DNA of 64,000 bases from AG2 sp036493735 (GCA_036493735.1 DASXPH010000130.1:17391-81390), one strand, 5' to 3'. Counted from the stretch's first letter, positions 33,660 to 42,200 are shown. The notes: a model not told the origin generated them from the sequence alone. Translations and numbers: made by a program.

Positions 33660-35063
33660 TCAGGCGCTGATCATCTTGCCCATCGAGTCGAGGGCGGCTT
33701 CCATGATCGCCTCCGACAGGGTGGGGTGAGCGTGAATCGCGAGATCCACTTCCTCCACCGTGAACTCGTTCTCGCGCGCGACGGCAAGCTCGTGGATCAG
33801 TTCCGTGGCATGCGCGCCGATGATGTGTGCGCCGAGAATCTCACCATACTTCGCATCGCGAATGATCTTCACGAAGCCTTCCGTTTCGCCCGATGTCCGC
33901 GCACGTCCACTGGCCGAGAAGTTGAAGCGGCCGATCTTGTAGTCCAGCTTCTTGTCCTTGCACTGCTGCTCGGTGAGACCGATCGAGGCCACCTCCGGAT
34001 GGCAATAGGTCGCGCTCGGAATGTTCCCATAATTCACGCCGTGCGTCGGCTTGCCCGCGAGAATCTCGGCGAGGGTGATTCCCTCGCGCTCACCCTTGTG
34101 CGCGAGCATCGGAGGCCCAGCGACATCTCCGACCGCGTAGATGCCGGGCGCGGAGGTGGCCATCTTCGCGTCGATCTTGATGAAGCCTCGCTCGGTGAGC
34201 TGAACGCCCTGCTCCTTGAGGCCGAGGTCGTCGACATTCGGCGCCCTGCCGGCGGCAATGAGCACTTTCTCAACCTCGAGGTTCTTTTTCTCCCCGCCGA
34301 CTTCAACGGTCATCGACACGGAATTCTTCCCGACCTTCACGTTGCTGATCCTCGCGCCGGTGAGCACGTCGATCTTCCGTTTCTTGAACGAGCGCTCGAG
34401 CTCTTTGGAGCAGTCGGCATCCTCGAGCGGCAGGATACCCGGTAGCACTTCGAGCAGCGTCACCTGTGTGCCGAAGGCGTTGAAGACGTCCGCGAACTCG
34501 CAGCCAACAGCGCCGGCGCCAACGATGGCGATCGTCTTCGGCGCGCTCTCGAGGGTCAGCGCCTCGTCTGAGGAGATGACCGTCGTCTTGTTCAGCTCCA
34601 ATCCGATCTGCGGCAGGCCTTTCACACGCGAGCCCGTAGAGATCACGATGCCTTTCTTCGCTTCGTGTCGCTCCTCCTTGCCATCCGCCGTCTTGAGCGA
34701 GATCGCGTTCTTGCTGGCGAGCTTCGCCGTGCCCTTGAGCCACGTGATCTTGTTTTTCTTGAATAGGAACTCGACCCCTTTCGAGTTCTGCTGACTCACA
34801 GCGCGGGAACGCTTCATCGCGACACCGTATTCCAGCTTGACGTCGCCGACCGTGACGCCGAAGTCCTTGGCGTGCTGCAGTCGCGTAGCGAGCGACGCCG
34901 ATTCGAGAAGTGCCTTGGCCGGAATGCAACCCCAGAGCACGCAGGTGCCCCCCAATCCTTCCCGCTCGACGACGGCAGTGGACAAACCAAGTTGTGCGCA
35001 GCGAATGGCACCCACATATCCGGCGGGACCACCACCGATGAAAATCACGTCGAACGAGGCCAT
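33660..35063 (-). CDS. lpdA: Dihydrolipoyl dehydrogenase (E3)
   Basis: About 467 residues from ATG 35063, where the FAD-binding MASFDVIFIGGGPAGYVGA begins. The redox site is GGTCVLWGCIPAKALLESA (two Cys spaced by four residues, as in lipoamide dehydrogenases); then an NAD-binding block TIAIVGAGAVGCEFADVF, FAD-contact GIYAVGDV and the C-terminal interface block with the His-Glu pair HPTLSEAIMEAAL. It reoxidises the dihydrolipoyl groups of pyruvate dehydrogenase and, by inference, of the glycine cleavage system. It belongs to the cluster with pdhA, pdhB, pdhC, lipA and lipB. Confidence 0.96.
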   Translation of the reverse strand: MASFDVIFIGGGPAGYVGAIRCAQLGLSTAVVEREGLGGTCVLWGCIPAKALLESASLATRLQHAKDFGVTVGDVKLEYGVAMKRSRAVSQQNSKGVEFLFKKNKITWLKGTAKLASKNAISLKTADGKEERHEAKKGIVISTGSRVKGLPQIGLELNKTTVISSDEALTLESAPKTIAIVGAGAVGCEFADVFNAFGTQVTLLEVLPGILPLEDADCSKELERSFKKRKIDVLTGARISNVKVGKNSVSMTVEVGGEKKNLEVEKVLIAAGRAPNVDDLGLKEQGVQLTERGFIKIDAKMATSAPGIYAVGDVAGPPMLAHKGEREGITLAEILAGKPTHGVNYGNIPSATYCHPEVASIGLTEQQCKDKKLDYKIGRFNFSASGRARTSGETEGFVKIIRDAKYGEILGAHIIGAHATELIHELAVARENEFTVEEVDLAIHAHPTLSEAIMEAALDSMGKMISA

Positions 35064-35221
35064 GGTTCTGATGTTCCTCAAAGAGTCTGGTGCATATTGC
35101 GCGCGCCAGGCGGACGGCAAGCGGCAGCCCCGAAACATATTCGGACGGTGCGGCTCGGACTATTCCGGCAACGGTGAGGCGCGTCTTGATGGCCGCCGCG
35201 CTGTGGCGTAGCGTGTGACCG

Positions 35222-36001
35222 ATGCGGAGCCCACCAGCGTTCGATCTCAGACGCTATGTGCTCGCGTGCGGTGTCGCCGCCGCTCTCCTCGCGCGTCTTG
35301 GAGCTGCGCAGACGCCACAGGCGGCGACCGCGGCTCCGACGGCGAAGCTCATCGGAACCGTAACCGACACGTCCGGTGCGCCACTCTCGCGCGCCGAAGT
35401 CTGGCTCCTGACAGTCAACACGATGAGAGCCGTCTGTGATGACTCCGGCCGGTTCGAGCTACCGGGCCTTCCCGCCGGTGACATCACACTCGGCGTGCGC
35501 CGGCTCGGTTATGAGTCGGCGACATTCACGGCGCATCTCAAGCCAGGCAAGACGCACCGCGCGACATTCCCGCTCACGCCATCGGCGCAGACACTCGAGA
35601 AGGTGAACGTGCAGGACACTGCGTCAGCCTGGTTGTCACTGTTCGAGACGCGTCGAGCAATGCATCGCGGCACGTTCATTACGCGGCGGGATTTCGAGAA
35701 AGACAACCTCCGCATCGCTACGGACATTCTGCGACGCGTACCGGGCGTGCAGATCGTTCCGACCCGCACCGGCACCCAGGTGCAGATGACGCGAGGTGCG
35801 GGCGCCCGGCGCTGCATTCCGCAGCTGTACGTGCACCAGACGCCTTACAGCGGCAACTTCGACGACTTCAATCCCGACGACATCGAGGCGGTGGAAGTCT
35901 ACGTCGGCATCTCGGAAATCCCGCCGGACCTCGTCACCCTCGGCCGTCCAATCTGCGCCGCGATCGTGATCTGGACTCGCGAGCCCGTGAAAAGGGATTA
36001 G
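35222..36001 (+). CDS. Barrel-less SusC-like protein: carboxypeptidase-regulatory domain plus TonB plug
   Basis: 259 residues, on the opposite strand to the pyruvate dehydrogenase genes around it. A signal peptide (LACGVAAALLARLGAAQ) is followed by a carboxypeptidase-regulatory-like domain (about 40-115; LIGTVTDTSGAPLSRAEVWL and DDSGRFELPGLPAGDITLGV) and a TonB plug-like domain (about 120-255; DILRRVPGVQIVPT, then FNPDDIEAVEVYVGISEIPPDL). It stops where the barrel of a SusC-type receptor would begin, with a clean stop codon, so it is not a truncated read. Two Cys in the plug could form a disulfide. Its function is unknown; a periplasmic or surface ligand-binding or signalling role is possible. 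Confidence 0.75.
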   Translation: MRSPPAFDLRRYVLACGVAAALLARLGAAQTPQAATAAPTAKLIGTVTDTSGAPLSRAEVWLLTVNTMRAVCDDSGRFELPGLPAGDITLGVRRLGYESATFTAHLKPGKTHRATFPLTPSAQTLEKVNVQDTASAWLSLFETRRAMHRGTFITRRDFEKDNLRIATDILRRVPGVQIVPTRTGTQVQMTRGAGARRCIPQLYVHQTPYSGNFDDFNPDDIEAVEVYVGISEIPPDLVTLGRPICAAIVIWTREPVKRD

Positions 36002-36008
36002 CCCGTCG

Positions 36009-37391
36009 TCACGCCACCATCACCAGCGGATTCTCGATCATCCTGCCGAGCGTCTGGAGGAAGCGCGCCCCCACCGCGCCGTCGACGGCGCGGTGATCGC
36101 AGCTCATTGTGATGCGAAGCCGTTTGCGCACCACGAACTCGCCGTCCACCGACATCACTTTGTCCTCGGCGCGGCCCACGGCGAGAATGGCAGTTTCCGG
36201 CGGATTGATGATCGCCGTGAATTGATCGATGCCGTACATGCCGAGGTTGGATACCGAGAACGTCGAGCCGGTGTACTGCTCCGGTTTCAGACGACGCTCG
36301 CGCGCGAGGCGCGCGAGCTCCTTCACTTCGGCCGAGATCTCTCGCATCGATTTGCGATCGGCATCGAAGAGGACCGGAACGATCAGACCGTCGTCCGTTG
36401 CGACCGCGACACCGAGATGGACGCGGTTGAACATGCGGATGCGATCGCCGAGCCAGTGCGCGTTGACTTCCGGATGCTGTGTGAGTGCGGTGGCGACCGC
36501 CTTGAGGAGGACGTCGTTGACGGAAACCTTGAACTCGTCGCCGAGCTTCGTCATCGCCTTGCGCATCTCCTCGACGCGATCGAGATCGTATTCGGCAGTG
36601 AGATAGAAGGTCGGGATTGGACCAATCGACTCCGAGAGACGTCGCGCGATCGTCTTGCGAATCTGCGTGAGCGCGAAGTCCTGGAAGTCGCCTTCGCGCG
36701 CCGGCTGCGGCGCGCGTAGGCCGGGGGCCGATGGTGCCGCGCCGACGCTCGCGGCCGCAGCCGCCTCGATGTCGCGCTTGATGATGCGTCCTCCCGGCCC
36801 ACTGCCGCGCAGCTGGCCGAGATCGACGCCCTGCTCATGGGCGAGTCGTCGCGCGAGGGGCGAGGAGCGGACACCGCCACCATTACCCTGAGGCGGCTGC
36901 GATTGGGCCGGAGCGCCGGGGCGACTGCCTGCCGGTGCAGCACCCGCTGGCTGACCGGCCGTCTTCTGCTGCGGTGGCGCGGAGGCTTCGCCCTGTGACT
37001 CGCTGGGTGAGCGCGGCACCGGCGAGGCGCCTGCGCTCTCGCGCGTCTGGGCCACTGCCTGCGCCGGCTGCTGCGCGGCGCTCGTGCCGGCCGCCGCCGT
37101 TGCTGGCGCGGCGCCGCCGCCCGCTTCCGCGAGGAGGGCATCGATGTTCTCGTCTGGCGTCGCGATGACGCCGACGAGCTGCCCAACGGGACGGGAGTCA
37201 CCTTCGCCAACGAGGCGCTTGCGAAGAACCCCGTCGCCGCGTGCGACGAGCTCCATGATTGCCTTGTCGGTCTCGACTTCGGCCAGCGCATCGCCGCTCT
37301 TCACGGCGTCGCCCTCATTCTTGAGCCACTTTACCAAGCGCCCTTCTTCCATCGTGGGAGAAAGCGCTTCCATGAAGACTTTCGTTGCCAT
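36009..37391 (-). CDS. pdhC: Pyruvate dehydrogenase E2, dihydrolipoyllysine acetyltransferase
   Basis: 460 residues. One N-terminal lipoyl domain (1-80) with the lipoylated Lys in VETDKAIMEL; a long Ala/Gln/Pro linker (about 85-170); the peripheral subunit-binding domain (SPLARRLAHEQGVDLGQLRG and GGRIIKRDIEAA); a second Ala/Pro linker; and the catalytic acetyltransferase domain (about 230-460) ending with MSCDHRAVDGAVGARFL, which holds the active His and Asp (HxxxDG). E2 transfers acetyl to CoA and forms the core of the complex. It is the last gene of the pdhA-pdhB-pdhC order, and the E3 gene lpdA lies beyond the inserted plus-strand gene. Confidence 0.95.
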   Translation of the reverse strand: MATKVFMEALSPTMEEGRLVKWLKNEGDAVKSGDALAEVETDKAIMELVARGDGVLRKRLVGEGDSRPVGQLVGVIATPDENIDALLAEAGGGAAPATAAAGTSAAQQPAQAVAQTRESAGASPVPRSPSESQGEASAPPQQKTAGQPAGAAPAGSRPGAPAQSQPPQGNGGGVRSSPLARRLAHEQGVDLGQLRGSGPGGRIIKRDIEAAAAASVGAAPSAPGLRAPQPAREGDFQDFALTQIRKTIARRLSESIGPIPTFYLTAEYDLDRVEEMRKAMTKLGDEFKVSVNDVLLKAVATALTQHPEVNAHWLGDRIRMFNRVHLGVAVATDDGLIVPVLFDADRKSMREISAEVKELARLARERRLKPEQYTGSTFSVSNLGMYGIDQFTAIINPPETAILAVGRAEDKVMSVDGEFVVRKRLRITMSCDHRAVDGAVGARFLQTLGRMIENPLVMVA

Positions 37392-37406
37392 TGGACGGAG
37401 GCTGAG

Positions 37407-37500
37407 TGTTAGGCACTAGGGGCTGCGGACTAGGAACCAGGGCCAGGCGCGAGAATGGTGACCGCCGGCCCTAGCCCCCAAGTCCCTACACCCCTAGCCC
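37407..37500 (-). repeat. Heptad-phased G-rich intergenic element at the pdhB stop codon
   Basis: On the minus strand, runs of three to five G recur every 7 nt across the pdhB stop (GGGCTAG, GGGTGTA, GGGACTT, GGGGGCT). A C-rich arm further along (37407-37440 on the plus strand, including CTAGGGGCTGCGGACTAGG) is roughly complementary, making a large imperfect inverted repeat. The last residues of PdhB (GLGV) come from the repeat. A variant of the octamer, TGTTAGGC, lies at 37407-37414. Confidence 0.6.
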
Positions 37501-38481
37501 CTCTTCCACGTACATGACTTTCTTGACAGCCGCGATCGTCTTCGCCATGTCGGGCTTCGCGGCGCGCTCGAGGTTCTTTGCATAAGGCATCGGAACGTCC
37601 GCCTGGTGCACGCGGAGCACCGGCGCGTCGAGCTGGTCGAAGCATTCGCGCTGGATGAAATCGACGACCTGAGCGCCGATACCGGCGATCTCCCAGCCCT
37701 CTTCGAGAACCACGGCGCGATTCGTCTTCTCCACCGACGCGCGGATGGCTTCGGTGTCCATGGGGCGCACAGTGCGGAGGTCCACGACGTCGACGCGGAT
37801 GCCTTCCTTCGCCAGCTGATCGGCGGCCTGCATGGCGACGAGCGCCATCTTGCCGTTGGTGATGATCGACGCGTGATCGCCTTCGCGCTTGAGATCCGCG
37901 ACACCAATCGGGATCAGAAACTCCTCGTCGGGCACCTCACCCTTGGTGTTGTACAGCATCTCGCCCTCGAGGAAGCACACGGGATTGTCGTCGCGAATCG
38001 CGCTTTTCAGCAGGCCCTTCGCGTCGTAGGGTGTGCCCGGTGTCAGGACCTTGAGCCCGGGAATGTGCGCGAGCCAGGATTCGAACGCCTGCGAGTGCTG
38101 CGCCGAGAGCTGGAGTGCGGCGCCGTTCGGTCCGCGGAAGACGAGCGGGACGTTATACTGCCCGCCGCTCATGTACAACATCTTCGCCGCCGAGTTTAGA
38201 ACTTGATCAAGAGCGAGCACGGCGAAGTTCCAAGTCATGAACTCGATGATCGGCCGGAGGCCGACCATCGCCGCGCCGACGCCAACGCCGGCGAACCCGA
38301 GCTCGGTGATCGGCGTGTCGACGACACGCATCTCGCCAAACTCCTGGAGCAGGCCTTTAGAGACTTTGTATGCGCCCTGATAGACGCCGACCTCTTCGCC
38401 CATGAGGAAAACGCGGTCGTCGCGCTGCATCTCCTCGCGAAGGGCCTGGTTCAGAGCGTCACGATAGGTGATGACTGCCAT
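37486..38481 (-). CDS. pdhB: Pyruvate dehydrogenase E1 subunit beta
   Basis: 331 residues, the normal length. Family blocks: YRDALNQALREEM, VFLMGEEVGVYQGAYKVSKGL, VVDTPITELGFAGVGVGAAMVGLRPI, the cofactor- and Arg-rich segment LVFRGPNGAALQLSAQHSQ, and VVDLRTVRPMDTEAI. E1 alpha and beta together decarboxylate pyruvate with thiamine diphosphate and acetylate the lipoyl group of E2; the Glu in FLMGEE is the residue that activates the cofactor. The gene follows pdhA by 38 bp. Its last codons run into a heptad G-rich repeat. Confidence 0.96.
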   Translation of the reverse strand: MAVITYRDALNQALREEMQRDDRVFLMGEEVGVYQGAYKVSKGLLQEFGEMRVVDTPITELGFAGVGVGAAMVGLRPIIEFMTWNFAVLALDQVLNSAAKMLYMSGGQYNVPLVFRGPNGAALQLSAQHSQAFESWLAHIPGLKVLTPGTPYDAKGLLKSAIRDDNPVCFLEGEMLYNTKGEVPDEEFLIPIGVADLKREGDHASIITNGKMALVAMQAADQLAKEGIRVDVVDLRTVRPMDTEAIRASVEKTNRAVVLEEGWEIAGIGAQVVDFIQRECFDQLDAPVLRVHQADVPMPYAKNLERAAKPDMAKTIAAVKKVMYVEEGLGV

Positions 38482-38519
38482 GAAGACGTGGGTGGTGGTC
38501 GGAAGGTCGGTGATCCGTC

Positions 38520-39596
38520 TTAGTCCGCCGCGATGGGCTCGTTCGTCGTATCGCTCGTCGTGTCGACGTAGACGTCCTCGTATAGCGACTCGAGTGGCGG
38601 CTCCGGGCTCTTGTCGGCAAAGTCCCAGGCGTCCTGAACGACCGCCTTGATGTCGGCGTCCAGGCGCTGGATCTCCTCGTCGGTGAGCTCGCCATGCTCC
38701 TGCATGTGCATCCGGAGAAGCATGATGGGATCGCGCTTCATGTATTCATCGAGCTCCGCCTTCGAGCGATACGTCCCGCTGATGGCGTCCGACATCGAGT
38801 GGCCCATGAAGCGATAGGTGCGCACCTCGAGGAGTGTCGGGATGGAATCACGACGCGCCCGGTCGACCGCTTCCTGCGTCGCCTCGCGCACGGCGAAGAC
38901 GTCCTGCCCGTCGCACTGCGACCGCGGCATGTTGTACGAGGCGCCGCGCTCATAGATGTCGTGAATCGCCGACGCGCGCTCGAGCGCCGTACCCATGCCG
39001 TAGCGGTTGTTCTCGATGACATAGACGACCGGCAGCTTCCACAGGCCGGCCATGTTCAGCGCTTCGTGAAATGCGCCGGTGTTCACCACCGACTCACCCA
39101 TGAAGCAGATGCAGACCTGATCGCCGCCGCGATACTTGATCGCGAAGCCGACACCCGTCGCGATCGGCACGTGCGCGCCGACGATGCCGTGGCCGCCAAG
39201 AAAGTTCACGTTCCGGTCGAAGAGGTGCATCGAACCGCCTTTGCCGCGTACGACCCCATCGACCCGTCCGAACAGCTCCGCCATGACGTTGCGCGGCGCG
39301 ATGCCGCGCGCGAGCGCCTGGCCATGGTCACGATAGGTCGTGATCACGTAGTCGTCGGGACGGAGAATCGACAGCGTGCCGGTACTCACCGCCTCCTGGC
39401 CGATGTAGAGGTGGCAGAAGCCACCAATCTTGCCTAACGCGTACGCTTCGGCGCACCGCTCCTCGAACCGCCGCTGGAGCAGCATCGAGCGCAGGAGCTC
39501 GCGGTCGAGATCGGGATTGGATTTTCCGTTCGCGGACGGCTCCATGGTCGTCGACGGTGCCGTCGCGGTTGGTTGGTCCTTCTTCTTTGTCGCCAT
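38520..39596 (-). CDS. pdhA: Pyruvate dehydrogenase E1 subunit alpha
   Basis: 358 residues with the family blocks LLQRRFEERCAEAY, FCHLYIGQEAVSTG, YRDHGQALARG, GGSMHLFDRNVNFLGGHGIVGAHVP, EALNMAGLWKLPVVYVIENN and VRTYRFMGHSMSD. The thiamine-diphosphate/magnesium motif that normally reads GDG at its start is here GES (FMGESVVNTGAFHE), so the usual magnesium-binding Asp is Glu and the second Gly is Ser, while the later Asn is kept. The change is conservative and every other block is intact, so activity is likely retained, but it is worth checking. An octamer at 39432 supplies Ala-Leu-Gly. Confidence 0.94.
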   Translation of the reverse strand: MATKKKDQPTATAPSTTMEPSANGKSNPDLDRELLRSMLLQRRFEERCAEAYALGKIGGFCHLYIGQEAVSTGTLSILRPDDYVITTYRDHGQALARGIAPRNVMAELFGRVDGVVRGKGGSMHLFDRNVNFLGGHGIVGAHVPIATGVGFAIKYRGGDQVCICFMGESVVNTGAFHEALNMAGLWKLPVVYVIENNRYGMGTALERASAIHDIYERGASYNMPRSQCDGQDVFAVREATQEAVDRARRDSIPTLLEVRTYRFMGHSMSDAISGTYRSKAELDEYMKRDPIMLLRMHMQEHGELTDEEIQRLDADIKAVVQDAWDFADKSPEPPLESLYEDVYVDTTSDTTNEPIAAD

Positions 39597-39650
39597 GAAT
39601 CAGTGTCGTTATTCGTAACCGCGGAAAGGGCAGCCGCGCTGAATGACAGG

Positions 39651-40559
39651 TCAAACGCCAGCCGCCTGCACTTGCTCCCACGCGTGATAGCTCGAGCGTA
39701 CCAGCGGGCCCGACTCGACGTGGCGAAAACCCATCGCCATGCCTTCCTCGCGGAACATGCGAAACTCGTCAGGCGTTACGTAGCGGTCGAGCTTGATGTG
39801 CGACGTGGACGGGCGCAGATACTGGCCTAACGTGATGATGTCCACGTCCACCGCACGCAGATCGCGCAGCACCGCGAGAACTTCCTCATTCGTCTCACCC
39901 ATGCCGAGAATGATTCCACTCTTCGTCGGAATGTGGGGCGCGATGCGTTTCGCGGTTGTGAAGATGCGCATCACGCGCTCGTAGCGACCACCGGGACGGC
40001 AGCGCTTGTACAGCCGCGGCACCGTCTCGGTGTTGTGATTGTAGATGTCTGGTGCGGCCTCGAGCACGGCACGAATGGCGTCTTCGTCGCCCTGGAAGTC
40101 GGGCACGAGCACCTCAACGGAACACGTCGGCACCTGCTGTTTGATCTGCCGAATGGTTTCCGCGAACGCCCAAGCGCCGAAATCGGGAAGGTCATCTCGA
40201 TCCACGGACGTGATCACGGCGTGCTGCAGTCGCATCTCGGCGACGGCCTCCGCGACGCGCTCGGGCTCCGCCGGGTCGAACTTCGGCGGGCGTCCATGGG
40301 CGACAGCGCAGTACGCGCAGTTTCGCGTACAGACGTCACCGAGGATCATGAACGTCGCCGTGCCGTGCTCCCAGCACTCGCCGACGTTCGGGCAGTGAGC
40401 CTCCTCACAAACCGTGTGTAGGTCGAGCTCGCGCATCAATTGCTTCAACCGGAGGTAATTCGGGCCGCCCGGTGCACGTACCTTCAGCCAGCCCGGCTTC
40501 CGCTCCGGCAACGGCTCGACCCGATGTCGGCCGATGATCTGATACAGGGTCTCGCCCAT
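39651..40559 (-). CDS. lipA: Lipoyl synthase (radical SAM)
   Basis: 302 residues. Two iron-sulfur sites are evident: the auxiliary cluster motif CEEAHCPNVGEC (CxxxxCxxxxxC) and the radical-SAM motif CTRNCAYC (CxxxCxxC). The C-terminal block ends in RSSYHA, matching the conserved RSSY/F tail that ligates the auxiliary cluster. LipA inserts two sulfurs into octanoyl groups attached by LipB on E2 or GcvH. It sits 54 bp upstream of pdhA. The octamer at 39835 reads Thr-Leu-Gly. Confidence 0.97.
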   Translation of the reverse strand: MGETLYQIIGRHRVEPLPERKPGWLKVRAPGGPNYLRLKQLMRELDLHTVCEEAHCPNVGECWEHGTATFMILGDVCTRNCAYCAVAHGRPPKFDPAEPERVAEAVAEMRLQHAVITSVDRDDLPDFGAWAFAETIRQIKQQVPTCSVEVLVPDFQGDEDAIRAVLEAAPDIYNHNTETVPRLYKRCRPGGRYERVMRIFTTAKRIAPHIPTKSGIILGMGETNEEVLAVLRDLRAVDVDIITLGQYLRPSTSHIKLDRYVTPDEFRMFREEGMAMGFRHVESGPLVRSSYHAWEQVQAAGV

Positions 40560-40657
40560 TGTTTCGCGTAATGTGACTGTCGGAAATCGTTGAGCCGCCT
40601 AAATCTATCCCCCGCCCGCCGACCGGGGTAGAATGCCGTGTGGGAGTAACCGATCAC

Positions 40658-40688
40658 GATCGCTCAGCAAGGTTAGCCTTGCGCGATC
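40658..40688 (-). terminator. Hairpin immediately after thiO (possible terminator)
   Basis: GCAAGG (40667-40672) and CCTTGC (40677-40682) form a stem with a four-base loop, and outer arms GATCGC (40658-40663) and GCGATC (40683-40688) extend it past a 3-nt bulge. On the minus strand it begins at the thiO stop codon. There is no following U-run, so it may be only a pause or mRNA-stabilising hairpin. Confidence 0.45.
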
Positions 40689-41775
40689 AGTCAAATCGCT
40701 CGACGGCAAACTCTGAGATATCGTGCGGCGAAGGAGTGCCGGCAGCGAGGGCAGCGACGACTTCGCCGGTGATCGGCGCGAGAAGAATTCCGTTCTTCCC
40801 ATGACCGCACGCATAAATCACCGAAGAAAGATCCGGATCGTGGCCAATGATCGGCAGGCCGTCCGGGGTCATCGGCCGAAGCCCGCCCCAGGAATCTGCC
40901 GTCGGTGCATTCGCCAGCTTCGGCACGACCTGACCCGCGGCGATCCGAAGGCGCTCGATTGCTGGTGGTGTAGTGCTGTGATCGAAACCGACGCGCTCCA
41001 GCGTGCTTCCCACGAGCGTGCTTCCGCCTCGCGGGACGAGATAGGCGTCGGGCGACGACACGGCGTGACTCAGTGGGCAGCCCTCGATCAATACCATCTG
41101 TCCGCGGACGGGCTCGACGGGAATCGGGCGCGGTGCTCCGACGATCAACGCACTCCAGGCGCCCGCTGCGACTATCACTTTCTTCGCGAACTGGGAGCGG
41201 CCATCCTCGGTTCGAACCGAACAGTCATCGATGCCGGGCTGGATGGCGGCGAGGCGTCCGTCGACCACGTCAATCGACCACTCGCATCGCGCGGCCTCAC
41301 GGAGCGCGGCGAGCAGGCGAACATTGTCGACATATCCATCTTCGTGATGGAGCCGAGCAGCTCCCGTCCAGCCGATAGAAGGCTCGAGTGCGGCGAGCGC
41401 GGCACTGTCGAGCAGCTCGGCGTTCGTCGCGGTGTTGTCGACAGCATCGTTCCCCAGCTCGATGATTCCCGCGCGACTGAGAGGAATGTCGATGCCGGTA
41501 CGCTCGGCCAGCCAGTGCACCCAAGCTGGATATCGATCTCGCGAAGCACGCATGAAGGCGCGGAAGCTCGGGTCAGCTCGCCCGATAGATGGAGCGAGCA
41601 ACCCACCTGATGCCGCGGAGGCTGCGCCACCAATCGCTCGTCCAAGGATGCGGCAGGTGCCGCCGGCGCGAGCGATCGCCAGAGCACACGCGAGACCGAT
41701 GACGCCGTCACCAATGACGATTACGTCAGCGCTCCGCAGGGACGAATTGGCTGGAGAGGGGCGGGAATTGGACAT
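40687..41775 (-). CDS. thiO: FAD-dependent amino-acid oxidase, glycine oxidase ThiO type
   Basis: 362 residues. N-terminal dinucleotide fold (ADVIVIGDGVIGLACALAIARAGG, GxGxxG), then the DAO-family landmarks GGAASAASGGLLAP, VIVAAGAWSALI, VRGQMVLIEG and the C-terminal GLRPMTPDGLPIIGHD, then YACGHGKNGILLAP. The family includes ThiO, which makes the imino-glycine precursor for thiazole synthesis in thiamine production; sarcosine oxidase and D-amino-acid oxidase are alternatives. The neighbourhood (pyruvate dehydrogenase, which uses thiamine diphosphate) suits ThiO, but other thi genes are not in the window. No thiamine riboswitch was seen. Confidence 0.8.
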   Translation of the reverse strand: MSNSRPSPANSSLRSADVIVIGDGVIGLACALAIARAGGTCRILGRAIGGAASAASGGLLAPSIGRADPSFRAFMRASRDRYPAWVHWLAERTGIDIPLSRAGIIELGNDAVDNTATNAELLDSAALAALEPSIGWTGAARLHHEDGYVDNVRLLAALREAARCEWSIDVVDGRLAAIQPGIDDCSVRTEDGRSQFAKKVIVAAGAWSALIVGAPRPIPVEPVRGQMVLIEGCPLSHAVSSPDAYLVPRGGSTLVGSTLERVGFDHSTTPPAIERLRIAAGQVVPKLANAPTADSWGGLRPMTPDGLPIIGHDPDLSSVIYACGHGKNGILLAPITGEVVAALAAGTPSPHDISEFAVERFD

Positions 41776-41906
41776 GAAACAGGAAATTCGCGGGGACTGG
41801 CGCGGGGAGCCAGCGGGGGCGAAAATCGAAGTGAAACTCTTGCCAGCGGCGCGGCGTACGACCGCTCGGTGATGGTTGGTCTTTCAACGTCTGGGAGATT
41901 CGCCGC

Positions 41907-42131
41907 ATGCTCCGCACAATTTTCATGATCGGGCTGTTCGCCGTGCTCGGCCTGATCGCTCTGCGATTTGTTTTCGGTATTCTGCCTGGTATCATCGGCC
42001 TGTTTATCGGCCTCGCGATGTTCGCGCTCAAGATCGCCGCGATTGGGTTCGTGATCTATCTCTTGATTCGCGTCTTCAGTCCCGATACGGCGCGCCGCCT
42101 GCGCGAGAAGTGGTCGGGACCCGCTGTGTGA
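41907..42131 (+). CDS. Small two-helix membrane protein
   Basis: 74 residues after a GGGAG ribosome-binding site. Two hydrophobic segments separated by a Pro-Gly turn (FMIGLFAVLGLIALRFVFGIL, then IIGLFIGLAMFALKIAAIGFVIYLLI) are followed by a basic tail RVFSPDTARRLREKW. I know of no named family. It stands alone between two minus-strand genes and has its own strong terminator, which supports a real short transcript. Similar small proteins are often phage-shock or membrane-stress factors, but nothing here proves that. Confidence 0.7.
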   Translation: MLRTIFMIGLFAVLGLIALRFVFGILPGIIGLFIGLAMFALKIAAIGFVIYLLIRVFSPDTARRLREKWSGPAV

Positions 42132-42166
42132 TCGGTGGGCTGTGCTTCGTGAGTGGTGAGCTGGGG

Positions 42167-42200
42167 AGCGGTCGCGCAGTACACGGCGCGACCGCTTTTT
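42167..42200 (+). terminator. Rho-independent terminator of the small membrane protein gene
   Basis: AGCGGTCGCGC (42167-42177) pairs perfectly with GCGCGACCGCT (42186-42196), followed by a T-run (42196-42200). The loop is 8 nt. It lies 36 bp after the stop codon and just ahead of the stop of the convergent gene. Confidence 0.93.

Noticed and set aside
41205..41225. tRNA-like TTCGAACC arm
   Set aside because: It is inside thiO coding sequence and no acceptor or anticodon arms surround it.
41776..41906. Thiamine (TPP) riboswitch ahead of thiO
   Set aside because: The CTGAGA and the second conserved helix of the thi-box were not found on the minus strand.
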